A stretch of DNA of 64,000 nucleotides from Ligula intestinalis (Eukaryota > Platyhelminthes > Cestoda > Diphyllobothriidea > Diphyllobothriidae), in contig JAYGXS010000002.1 in NCBI GenBank assembly GCA_036362985.1, forward strand, positions 8,044,898-8,108,897. Reading direction: 5' to 3'. A model generated the notes under the pieces. The model was not told the DNA's origin. It searched no databases and was given only the letters and a program-made list of their open reading frames with translations. Shown here piece by piece: positions 33,558 to 42,489 of the stretch (within the stretch, counting starts at the first letter, position 1; every line of letters begins with the position of its first letter). A program made the position numbers and the translations under genes.

Positions 33558-35416
33558 TAAGTGGGGTATGACAGCATCTGGGGGTAACTTGATACAGAAC
33601 TGTTTCGGGCTTATTAGCCTTCACCACATGAACTTTGTTTAGTTCGGAAGCCTATTCGATCGGTGTTCGCAGATTCCTGAATATATATATATATATATCT
33701 GACGATGAACTCTCGTGTACGAGTGTGAAAGTTCTGGACAATAAACAAACTGTTCCAGCTGTTTCGAAAAGACTTCTAATTCACCCATAAAAGATAATAG
33801 TATTTTAGCAGGCTCAAGGCAAACCTCAGCCACTTTGCTTATGCCCCGTCACGTCTCTCACTACGGCTACCGTTCGACTAAGGGTGAAAGTTAAGGCTAG
33901 CGTTAAGGGTTAGAGTTAGAGGCCAGGCTATCAATGTTGTCGACTTGAATGATATCTTCAGTCGCGCCCATTACGATGACCGGCGTTAACGGTGTACTCT
34001 TCTGACTTTCTCTTTAAATGTCATTAGTCATCATGGGCTGGGATCAAGTTACCGATTCTAACCAATCGCCGCGGTTTTAATTTCTCCACCCATTTAGAGT
34101 TCATAATTTCCAATATTTCGACTGGTGCACTGGCATTTTATGCTCTGTCAATGCCTTCAGACAAGCGAATGAGGTAAACGTACCTTTTTAAATCCTGCTT
34201 TCCTAAGTAAAATATACCCGTCAGTTGAGGCTACGTCAGCCCTAAAACACTTATAACCACCATCTTCCCATCCTAGAGGAGTACTTGTCTGCCGTTTCCT
34301 GAGCGGAGCCTCATATCCGATTGTTGCCAAAACCTGACCTATGAGTTAATTTTAAAATATTGTATGAACTACCACAGCCGAATTGGACGTTTCCTAGCGA
34401 AGCACAAGTTACAAGAGACCCTGAATATTCCCCATCGCGGACCCTGAGTTATCACATTTGATGATTCCTACCACATGTTCCACAACAGGGTAAAGCACGC
34501 GACTGAATTTTAAGTAATAGTAGACTTGCGAAGCATCTAGCGCACTCTCTCTTTTCCCACAGTCAAAAAGACCGGAGGCGAGATCGGGCGTAGGTGGCTG
34601 ACGAAGCCGGAGCCGTCTCTATGCGTGCAACCACGCCACCCACTCCCCCCTCATATTCGAAATCTGTCATCGACGCCCCGCCATAATAACGCCTGCCATA
34701 CCCACCGTTTCAATACAGCGCATCTATCACACTAGAGGACACAACCAAGAGGGTAGCACGCCAGAGTCAGCTGTTGTTTGTTGAGATGCCAGGAGTACAA
34801 TTTCGATAGATGTCCATGTTGGAAATTGCATGCCTATGTTTTCACACCTTTGTTGGTGCAGTGAAGCAAGTTAATTGCGTAGTTTTTTGTGCTGTTGCTT
34901 CTCGTACAGAAAGGCAACTATGTGAGCTGCCACGCTGCTGCCTTGAGAGTGCGCACCGTGGCTATCGATTTTTCCGCCAGATCTGATTGGCCAATTGTCG
35001 CCGAAACTCTCTGATCAAACAGACCGAACAGATTTACGCCGCGTTTTCGTGAGAGTGACTCGCGAAGTATGTGAATACACTTCTCCTCGTGGTCAACTGC
35101 CTTCGTTTACTCTTCCTCTCGTGTGCAGGCTTTGGGAACAGCGGTTGGGCAACCTCACAGCTCGTGTTACTTACGTAAACCCCAGGCGCGCGGGTAATAG
35201 CACACGGAGAACCACAGTTTTATTTGGGTTTTCATACAGCCGGAGGGACAAAAGCATCGGGCAGGGCAATGTCTGCTCTGAGAAACAAAAAGCAATAGCG
35301 GCAGTAGAACTCACTTTTAATTATTCCTTTGAGGCGCAGGGTCTCCACAGAGGGACGTATTCGGAAGAAATTCTGAAGCATAGTAATGATCTTGGAGTCC
35401 ACACTGGGCGGATGCT
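25671..35416 (-). CDS. RhoGAP-domain protein, ARHGAP9/12/15/27-like (partial, four exons)
   Basis: Minus-strand exons: 35416-35315 (102 nt), 31236-31135 (102), 30158-30081 (78) and 25787-25671 (117). Each has an AG acceptor after a pyrimidine tract and a GT donor (GTGAGT, GTAAGC, GTAAGT, GTAAGC). Each starts with 2 nt and ends with 1 nt of a split codon, so they join in frame (133 codons). Motifs in order: MLQNFFRIRPSVETLRLKGI; VFGSVLCELCAREQ, VPTFVTRVIGAIEARG; LSGLYRKSGNAATIQNLR with the arginine finger; VNHHDYSLNSHEWGIFEL, ALKLFLRELKEPLMC. The family speeds GTP hydrolysis by Rho/Rac/Cdc42 GTPases at membranes and the cytoskeleton. The second half of the domain (Asn in the QNLA..FGP motif) and any SH3/WW/PH exons were not found. 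Introns of 4078, 976 and 4293 nt are filled with repeats. Confidence 0.88.
26346..26980 (+). CDS. Putative three-exon gene of unknown product
   Basis: Proposed exons 26346-26413, 26501-26604 and 26658-26980 (stop 26978-26980). Donors are GTAATA and GTAAGC; acceptors are TTTGCAG and GCTTAG. Introns are 87 and 53 nt. Phases agree at both joins, giving about 164 residues. Recognisable strings are VPNVWDYQPRFEVGYCAKLA, TRSFLFNSHRMTGLFDAGDR and LPDLLEKDQLISKGIFRLLS. I do not recognise a family. It lies inside a RhoGAP intron on the opposite strand. It could be a chance run of open frames or a decayed gene. Confidence 0.4.
27010..27820 (+). repeat. Tandem-like repeat R6, about three copies
   Basis: The block GTGC(A/G)GAAACCAAG, then CTCAGG(A/C)CC, CTGTACTT.CCCGAA and AGTTAAACCCAG occurs near 27065-27150, 27345-27390 (partial) and 27610-27690. 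Each full copy is followed by a GGCTCAG...GACAA(A/G)TGG(C/T)GGCA block and GAGGGGA(C/T)ATGAACCC. The type is unknown. It lies in the RhoGAP intron. Confidence 0.5.
28760..29738 (+). repeat. Solo LTR, family B, split by LTR C
   Basis: It starts TGTGGCGGCAACCAACTATG and ends TACTTAGACACGAC, flanked by AGATC on both sides (28755-28759 and 29739-29743; the first A of the second copy may belong to the LTR). The two halves, 28760-29001 and 29566-29738, line up with the uninterrupted family-B copies around CTTGAA(A)CTGC and AAGCAG(C/T)TGC.ACCGCTG.C. It is antisense to the RhoGAP gene. Confidence 0.75.
29002..29560 (+). repeat. Solo LTR, family C, nested in LTR B
   Basis: 559 bp from TGTTATAACGATGCG to ATATCCTAACA with a perfect 5-bp TSD CTTCA (28997-29001 and 29561-29565). 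It contains GGCTTATAAG, a possible TATA box. A second copy lies inverted at 54544-55060. A 10-bp perfect hairpin (AACGGTGACA / TGTCACCGTT) sits at 29030-29058. Confidence 0.85.
30743..30900 (+). mobile_element. tRNA-derived SINE, copy 1
   Basis: The head reads GCCCGCAGCACAGTGGTTAG, AGCGTTTGACTTCTAACT and GGTTCGAGCC, a tRNA-like A box, TCT anticodon loop and B box with a partly paired acceptor stem. The tail (GTATGACTGGCTGATGACGG, then CGACCATTCTAG) is shared with a second, inverted copy around 50070-50165. Mismatches in the D and anticodon stems argue against a working tRNA. Confidence 0.6.
32716..32795 (+). mobile_element. tRNA-like SINE head or tRNA pseudogene
   Basis: Contains an A-box-like TTGTAGCTCAGTGGCAGAGC and a B-box-like GGGTTCGACTGCC, but the anticodon arm does not fold cleanly. 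It differs from the SINE at 30743. It lies inside the RhoGAP intron between 31237 and 35314. Confidence 0.4.
33493..33555. repeat. Microsatellite (TGC)n then (TA)n
   Basis: About five TGC units are followed by roughly 46 nt of alternating TA. A shorter TA run lies at about 33680-33700. Other than these and the tRNA-like piece, 31240-34550 holds nothing recognised. Confidence 0.9.
34555..34640 (+). repeat. Dispersed repeat R5, copy 2
   Basis: Contains GTCAAAAAGACCGGAGGCGA, ATCGGGCGTAGGTGGC and CAACCACGCC, matching the blocks at 19820-19920 and 49160-49260. Confidence 0.45.
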
Positions 35417-35519
35417 CTGAAAGCACAAAATACAGTACACGGTGACGGCACGCGTAGGCGGTCGAAGCAAAGGCATTCATGGAACGTAGGCAGTCTCGAA
35501 GCGCATACATGTTATTAGG

Positions 35520-35800
35520 AGAACCGATCAAAGAGAGCGGATTTCTACGTTTTGGGGGCGACAAGCGTCCTCGAAAAATGCCAGGGGCAGTAACTTACCA
35601 GCATGTAAGGTACACCCAGGACGGTCTGCTTTATTTTTTAAAGTTTTTGTTGAGTCAGCGAGGTCAGTACTAATGATACCAGTCAAAGAGAGGGTTTCTA
35701 CCCCTGGATGTTCCATCTTGAGGCGACAAGCGTTTTCAGAAATGCTAGTGGCGGTGATTGACCACTACGTAATACACGTTAAGTAAAGCCGGACCACTCT
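35520..35800. repeat. Two-unit tandem repeat upstream of the first RhoGAP exon
   Basis: Two units of about 156 bp share GAT(A)CCAGTCAAAGAGAG-like starts, TTTCTAC, GGCGACAAGCGT, AAATGC.AG.GGC(A/G)GT and TACACC/TACACG blocks. On the minus strand unit 2 reads VETLSLTGII, close to VETLRLKGII in the exon at 35416-35315. The units may be decayed duplicates of that exon. Confidence 0.4.
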
Positions 35801-36539
35801 GATTCTGTTTCCTCGAGTTGTATTTCGTAGGTGGACCACAACAGACAGCATATTCCAGAGGTTTTTCCTGTCAACGAGGTCAGTCATAATGATCCCGCTT
35901 TCGTGGACTGTAAATCGCAGGGGTTCCCGACTTTAGCCTAATGTTGAGCGGATAGAGGAGTGTTGTTAGAGCTAGTGTCGTTGTCACAGACGAGTGATTA
36001 CGATTAAGCTCATTACATTAAATTCCCAATCTAATCTGCGCACAGGCTCGACTTCGAACAGTCTTCTGAAGGTTGATGCCGGAAGTGCAGAACATACGCA
36101 TGGAAAACTGTATCAAAGTGTTAAGGAGATTGGATCTGCATGTTATCAGGTTTTAAGGTTGATGCAGATAGCAGCACTGTCATGACTAGCTCAAATCGAA
36201 GTGCACCTGTGAACGCTTGCTGTTTCCGGCCTCTGGAACGACCAATCACAGGCTGACTCACATAGGACCTCATTTGAAGATTGCCGAGCAGACATCACTT
36301 CAGGCGCTAGCCGCTGGCTTGAAGTTGTGTGGTCGTCTGACAGTCAATTTCCTCTTGCCTATCCTTCAATTCCTTCTGCACAGAATAAACGTTTCCTACC
36401 ACTCTGGACTTCCCATGACTTCTCGTTTGCTAAGGAACCGGGCCTGAAGATCGCAGTTGTCAGAGCTTAAGACACTCAACCCGCTGCGATAGCATGGCGG
36501 CCATATTCAAAGGCAGAATGATTGGTTAATTCAGGAGAA

Positions 36540-37060
36540 CATTGCACGGCAACAGTAGCTTATGCAGCCCCACTCATTAATTAGGACACGCAGTGGAATA
36601 TACTTTAATAAATGTTAAATGAATTTTTATGTTACTGTATTTAGAAGTGTTGTTGATTTATATCTGCTGATTTTTCCAATCTGTATTATCATTTAACTTA
36701 TTGCGGGAAAACCCGATAATCAAATTGCAGGTAACTTGAATTTCCCGAAAATTTTAAATGGTGGTTGGGTGGTCGTCGACTTCAACTTACCGTTTTGAAG
36801 TTAGATTAGTATAGTCCGCGGCGCGAAGTGCCGCGCACACCTTCAATTTACACACGGAACAACCTGCTCCCAGCGGCCGCTAGAAGCAACTTAGACTACA
36901 TTTTTTCACTTAACACTTACTTTAAAAGTTTCCTTCTCTGCCTATCCTATTTACCCACCCTACAAAACTCTATAACCACTATTTTCGCAGGACAAAATGC
37001 TGGGACTAGGGGCATTTGAGTGGGGCTACATAAGCTACTTTTGCCCATTGCACTGAATTT
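36540..37060 (+). repeat. Dispersed repeat R3, copy 1
   Basis: Matches the reverse complement of 43960-44580 over hundreds of bases. Shared blocks include GTGGAATATACTTTAATAA, GTTGTTGATTT, TATAACCACTATTT and a GC hairpin CGGCGCGAAGTGCCGCG. Clearly diverged. No ORF of note. Type unknown. Confidence 0.6.
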
Positions 37061-37379
37061 TAAAAATAGGCTGCACTTCAATTATTGGTTTATTAAAAAC
37101 ACGGAAAAATTACCCACCAAACGACAGAAATATGAAAGAAAAGTGCCGGGGAGGAGATCTATGCACAGAGGATGATGTGAAATGCACAACAATCCCCCCT
37201 CTCCAGGAAGTACACTTCACAGAATAGCCAACACGTCAGTAGGCTGAATGTAGCCCCAGCACGGCTAATCAATTATTCTATCCGAAGCAGAGAAATAAAA
37301 ACATGCAGTGCCTGCAATAAATACACACTCCGCGAGGTCGCCACTGCTAACACAGCACCAAAAAGAATGGAGGTAGGGC

Positions 37380-37400
37380 GGGGGGGGGGGGGGGGGGGGT
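37380..37400. repeat. G homopolymer
   Basis: About 20 consecutive G. Similar shorter runs occur at about 52741 (G), 29862 and 55382 (C). Long G/C runs seem frequent in this genome and flank the scaffold gap. Confidence 0.85.
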
Positions 37401-37849
37401 GCAAGTTCTAAGTTCGCTGATCGTGTAGGGTTTATTATAAAGGTTGAGTGACGTTGGAATGCTACATAATTCACACACAGAGGTCATGAGACTAGACCAA
37501 GGCCAAGTGCTGAGCGCAACAAAACAGCCATACTACGTAAAGACTTGATGAGACCTCCCAAATAGAGTATCGCAGTACATTCAGTAAGCACATTTCTCAC
37601 GGTCTGTGCATTCAAGTGGTGGAGCCAAATGTCACTCAAAGGAGGTAGACGATACTGGCGCACGTAGCAGAGAGAGTTATGAGATTCATGAGCTGACATC
37701 GACCCCACATACGTCAGGCAACCAAGAACGATGTTATAATTTTTCGTCCATAAGAGTAGAACAAATAGACTACTTTCCCAGAGCTGGCCTACATTGGCTG
37801 CACAAAGACCTTTCGGTTTAAGCAAACAGTAATGGATGGAAACTAGTCG

Positions 37850-38340
37850 GGTATTCCCAAATAGATAAACCTTAATAATAACTTGTATATTTAAGGCCCG
37901 ATAGGCCCTTTCATTACAAACCTACTACTGTCATAAAAATAAATAGAAAGTTGGTAATAACAGGTGCGCGTAAGCAACTGTATAGCAACAGGAGAGAGTA
38001 GTTTGTTACACAAAGTAAGATCGTAAATCAGATCCGGTTTACAAAGAAGTCTCTTACAAAATAAAAGTCACTAGGCAGTTAAAAAACTCCTACATTGGTG
38101 GCAGAGTTCAGCGAGCCAACGACTTCCAAAAAACGTAGGAGAAAATACTGCTTAAATAGGTAGTTAGATTGACATAATAAGATGTGATGCAGTTAGATGG
38201 GATCCTGGTGTTGAGGGTTGGGAACGCTTATTGTCATGGGAAAAATCATATAGCATCCTGGTGGTGAGATAAGAGGTGCTCATCTGAGACAACGGGGTGG
38301 AAACGAGAAGGGGACAGATGAATTCACGGCAACATCACCG
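37850..38340 (-). mobile_element. CR1-like LINE 3' UTR fragment
   Basis: Matches 540-1090 in order: the AAGGCCCGATAGGCC tail block, CTCCTAC (38087-38093) and GTAGGAG (38135-38141), then GAGGGTTGGGAACGCTT against GAGGGTTGGAAATGCTT. A minus frame at 37484-37825 downstream may be LINE-derived but was not identified. Confidence 0.55.
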
Positions 38341-38355
38341 AGATGCTACTCACCA

Positions 38356-38772
38356 TATAAGGGCGGCCTAACAGCAGCCTTCGCAAGCAGTAGTTTGCAA
38401 ACCATAGCCGTGTCCACAATAGGCTATCGATCAGCCAATGCGCGAGCTAACACTTCGAGCTAGACAATAAATCAATAATTTGAATTTCTAGCTACATTCA
38501 CTCACTGAGCCAACAGCCAGTGGGAGCGGCCACTACCTCAGGAGAGAATCTTATTGGCTCAAGGGACATCGTTGACGTACGTTTGCTTCACTAAATTTGT
38601 TGTACAAACAACACTAAAAGACTTCCCCTTCTGCACACTGCCTGTTGTGTTCTCTCTCTGGGGGCTCACGTGAGGCGTAGTTAGACGGCGAAGATTTTGG
38701 CCTGGGCCTCCGTTATAACCATTTGGCGACGCATTGCGCGGTACTATCTTGGCCTGGGCCTCCGTTATATCA
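38356..38772 (+). repeat. Solo LTR, family A, with perfect TSD
   Basis: Starts at a mutated TATAAGGGCGGCCTAAC and ends CCGTTATATCA. CACCA flanks both sides (38351-38355 and 38773-38777). Near its end a segment of about 50 bp (GGCCTGGGCCTCCGTTATA) occurs twice, as in the copy at 58273. Confidence 0.8.
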
Positions 38773-38879
38773 CACCAGACTGCAGAGTCCACCGGCAATT
38801 GGCGACAAGGCAAGAACATGCTCTGTGAGGACAATTAGTCCAATACCGATACTTTTACTTCAAGGATATACTTTTTATA

Positions 38880-39157
38880 GAAGCGCGATGGAGCCTCGAG
38901 TGACGACCAGACCCATCTACGAAAATTTCCGGCAACAAGCGAACTGCTAACAGAAATTTTTTTAAATTAACGAGCTTCCGTTCCGTTAAAGAGTTGTCAT
39001 GGCGTGCGTCTGCCTGTGTCCACCATTGAGTCTTGTTCCCACATACAGCCAATCCATTAACTTATGCATTTTGATTGGCTACGTTTTGCAAGACGAATGT
39101 TTCACACGATGAGCTCGCTGCCCGAACGGATTAAACTTTTTGATAGAGGTTCCACTG
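38880..39157. mobile_element. pogo/Tigger-like MITE, copy 1
   Basis: About 280 bp, beginning GCGATGGAGCCTCGAGTGAC and ending GATAGAGGTTCCACTG followed by TA. It shares CCATTGAGTCTTG, TTTTGATTGGCTA, AAGACGAATGTTTC and GGATTAAACT with 53642-53935. Ends are imperfect inverted repeats. No transposase is present. Confidence 0.55.
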
Positions 39158-39409
39158 TATAAACATCGGGAAGAACGTTCTGTAATTGGAACACGGAGCA
39201 TTTGGGGCCCTGAATATTGGTTCTGTGGATCCTACGCGCTTGTGACTTGCAAGCCACCGTTCCGGCCGGTTGGTCTCGAGTAAGGTTAATTCCAGGTAGC
39301 CCGGTTGATTTGAAGTCAATTCGGATAATCTTTCAAGGTGCCCTTGTAGCACCGTTTCTGTCTCCCCTGCGAGCACTCATGGCGAAATCTACGTAGAAGA
39401 GTCGTTTGT

Positions 39410-39640
39410 ATAGTCGCTTGTCATACAACCTCACCGGGTGGCCATTTCATGATAGTTGCGCTCGTCTGAGGGATTGCAATTAATTCCAGAAATTCTGTGT
39501 CCGGGATCTTATCCTGCCATTTCAGTATTCCGTGAGAGCAGCTGAGATGGAAGTGATTTAGTTTCCTGACATTGTTGTTGTAGACGCTCCGGGTCTCCGC
39601 CCCAAACCACGCATTCACATCATGCATCAATTGGGTTGGT
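39410..39640 (-). mobile_element. LINE C-terminal fragment
   Basis: The minus frame reads GAETRSVYNNNVRKLNHFHL, then SCSHGILKWQDKIPDTEFLE, and in the next frame LRRAQLS.NGHPVR. This is the GAETW..Y....KLNHFHLSCLR.IL..KWQD.IPDTE signature of a widespread LINE C-terminus. A frameshift follows. Confidence 0.65.
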
Positions 39641-39659
39641 CACTTGCGAATCAATCGCA

Positions 39660-40260
39660 TAAAGAATGGTGAGCCAATGCTTGGAGCACGAACATACACG
39701 CACCGAATTCGCCTCAACTGACCGCATTGTCTGTGCACATTCACTCACTGCATGGGCCACACGCACTTTCGTGCTAGACTACAGCCGGCTAAACCACATT
39801 TCTCATCACCAGCACCCACACGGCCACATCCGACACAACACAACACGTGTTAGCAACCAACACCTCTAACCTGAGGGTAACTGTGCGAAAGACACCTTGG
39901 TGACCACACTCAAAGCGCAAGGCAAGCCGCACCTCACCTATACGGCACCAATCTGGTCTCCTGCAATCAGTTCCTTCAGCCTCCGTCACCTTCAGTCACC
40001 ACAGAATGCCACCCTCCACTCAATAGCGGGTTGCTACAAGATGTCGCCTATCGATCACCTTTACGCAAAGGCTCCTGTCCTGCCGGTCGCCCCTCACAAG
40101 GCACTCCTAGGTCAGCAGTTTTGGTGGACCTGTTCGCAACCCAAACCACCACCACTGCTACGTCCCCGAAACTAGCCGCAGTGTTTGACCGTCTGGTAGA
40201 GTTCTCCACAAGGAAGAAGCTGTGGCATCATGTGTCTCGCGCAGACGAGGTAATTGGGCC
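39660..40260 (+). mobile_element. APE-type LINE C-terminal fragment, divergent member
   Basis: Plus frames read LDYSRLNHISHHQHPHGHIR (frame damaged), LVTTLKAQGKPHLTYTAPIW, NATLHSIAGCYKMSPIDHLY and KAPVLPV. They parallel LVTTYRATGK, ENAALRIATGCVNMTNVDHL and ETQVLPL in the copy at 40767-41709. Same clade but a different subfamily. Confidence 0.6.
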
Positions 40261-40766
40261 CATCAACAGCTGCCTCCATTCTCCGCCAGGAGTGGGTTCG
40301 GAAAGGGGAATAGAGAGTAAGGACGAAGGCTTAGCGCAGTCTGCTCGTTAAAAACGATCTGATCCGCTGCACGGTGCGCTAAAAGCCCTGGTTTAGAAGG
40401 CTGTCAACCGACGGGATAAGTCGGGCAGCGCGTTCAGTTCAGTGCAGGTTTGTGTGCAGTGGTGAACTGAGAGTCAGGCTGTAATGGCTCATTCTTAATG
40501 TGGCATTTATGACATTCCCACGCCGCTAGGGTCCGAGTCAAATGTGGCATCATGCGCAGGGGCGGCTTTGGTCAGGCTAGCCACCAGCCTCATCTCTCGA
40601 CCCCGGTCTTCTTGATTGGACCCCGACGAAGTGGACGACGGGGGAGAGTGTCGCAAGCCCAGCACAAGCCTACTCCTAATTCATGCGCCAGCCTACTGTA
40701 AGGCACACGGTCGTAACCAACGATCGAACTGGCGTATGGCACGAACGCACGGTCGACACTGTTTCG

Positions 40767-41709
40767 CCTCACTCTCGACCCCACGCTGGCTCTACAACGC
40801 CATGCTGACATCCAAGCCAGCAAAGCCAAAGCCAAGCTCAACATCCTAAAAGCCTTGGCAGGTTCTTCATGGGGCCAGGACACTGAGACGTTAGTCACGA
40901 CATACCGGGCAACAGGCAAGGCAATGACTGAGCATGCATCAGCCATCTTTGCCCCACTGTTAAGCGATACCAGCTGGGCGAAAGTCCAACGCGTTGAGAA
41001 CGCTGCTCTCCGCATCGCCACGGGCTGTGTTAACATGACCAATGTAGATCACCTGTATCAGGAAACTCAAGTCCTGCCTCTGAAGGTTCACTCCATCATG
41101 CAGGCAAAAATCTACATTGCGCAGTCTCATAACCCAGAACATCCGGACAATCGCCTGTTAACGCGCCCCCACCTGCTAGACGCATGAAGCAGTCTACCAT
41201 ATACGCGTACGGCCCACATGCTTTGGTGTACCCCACTAATCTACAGATAACGGACCTCGTTAATCGTATCCACACCGAAACTGTTGAGCAAGCCATCAGC
41301 AGCTATAAACCCAACAGAGTCCTCAACGCTCCTCCGCCGGTCTCCGACGTCATGGCCAGAGAACGTAGGGTCAACCTGTCCAGAAACGCTAGAACCAGAC
41401 TATTCCAGCTGCGTTCCGGCTTCTCCACGCTGCTGAATTCATTCAAAAGCCGTCTCACCTCATGCTTTGACAACGTCACAGACAACTGTCCTGACTGCCT
41501 CTTGCCTTTCCACACAACATGCCACCTCTTCGACTGCCCAGCCAACCCTACGGACCTCACGCCTGAGGACCTATGGCTTCGCCTAGACAAAGTCGCCGAA
41601 TTCCTTCATCTTTCTTAAACATTTTATACCGTTCTCTTTATTCTTTATTCCTTCATCTCTATCCCTTCATCTTTCTTAAAAATTTTATAACATGTATCGC
41701 TGGCAAACT
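40767..41709 (+). mobile_element. APE-type LINE 3' part, close copy of 61497-64000
   Basis: Carries the C-terminal third of ORF2: ETLVTTYRATGKAMTEHASA, WAKVQRVENAALRIATGCVN, MARERRVNLSRNARTRLFQL, and a Cys/His motif CPDCLLPFHTTCHLFDCP. It is nearly identical to the minus-strand copy at 61497-62445. The ORF is split between two frames at about 41185. Similarity stops sharply at 40767, the 5'-truncation point, and at about 41709. Confidence 0.8.
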
Positions 41710-41879
41710 AGGTTAAGGGAGTAAGCTAGTACAACAAAAACACTGTATCGCAGTGACTGCGATCGCAGTACTTCCTTAGGGTCTGAGTAGACCCTGTCTG
41801 CGATAAGTTGTCCAGTTTTTCATCTTCTGCCTCTTCTTGAAGAGGAACGGGCTGGAATTGCGGTGTGACGCTGAGAGCT

Positions 41880-42160
41880 GAGAGCAAGAAATCCCATCAT
41901 AATGGATGCGTCAATCTCTCAGGTTCTTGAAGGGAAGAGGGGGTCAACTAAGAACCTGGCTCGATTCAGTCTGTCAGGACATGGAAGTGTTTTTTGGAGC
42001 TTCGGTATCCAGTCTCCGAAACTGGAGAAAAGACTGGATGGAGCTCTGCAGGTCCGCAGCCGCCAATCGTCACGCAGGGAGAGGTACCGGCCGTGATATA
42101 ATTGAGGCCGGTTAGATCAGGCATGATCATAGCCGTAACAAGTACAAATTCTTGACGGGG
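41880..42160 (+). mobile_element. RTE-type LINE 3' end
   Basis: Plus frame GQLRTWLDSVCQDMEVFFGA, WRKDWMELCRSAAANRHAGR and GRDIIEAG, then stop, then the shared 3' tail GAGGCCGGTTAGATCAGGCA. It matches the end of the RTE copies at 20095 and 47295. Confidence 0.75.
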
Positions 42161-42489
42161 CCATTGTCACTTAAGAGCTGCACAGAAAAACGCGCGGCGA
42201 AGACGCCTGCCTCTCATTAACCCGCTATGAGAGGTGCGGACATTCCCAGGCGACAGCAGTCGCTACCCAGATTCCCTTATTATAAACAGATCCAAACGCA
42301 TGGGGAAAAAAGGGTACACTAATTGAATGCGAGTATCTTCCTTGATGGCATCAGTTGCATTAACTGGATGCAATAGTAGATGCCTGATAATTATACTGAG
42401 CGAGCCTTCCGTTGGGCTTGAAAGTGAACTCAAAGTGAGCAAATGACGACGCCATAACTCAGCCAGTAGAACAACCGAATGACGGCCAG

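Noticed and set aside
33378..33560. ORF ending in Ile-Tyr repeats
   Set aside because: It is the translation of a TA microsatellite.
34995..35420. 141-codon plus-strand ORF as a gene
   Set aside because: It overlaps a well-supported RhoGAP exon on the other strand and has no recognisable motif.
40590..41042. 150-codon minus ORF and its counterpart at 62154-62504
   Set aside because: Both are antisense shadows of the LINE ORF2 C-terminus.
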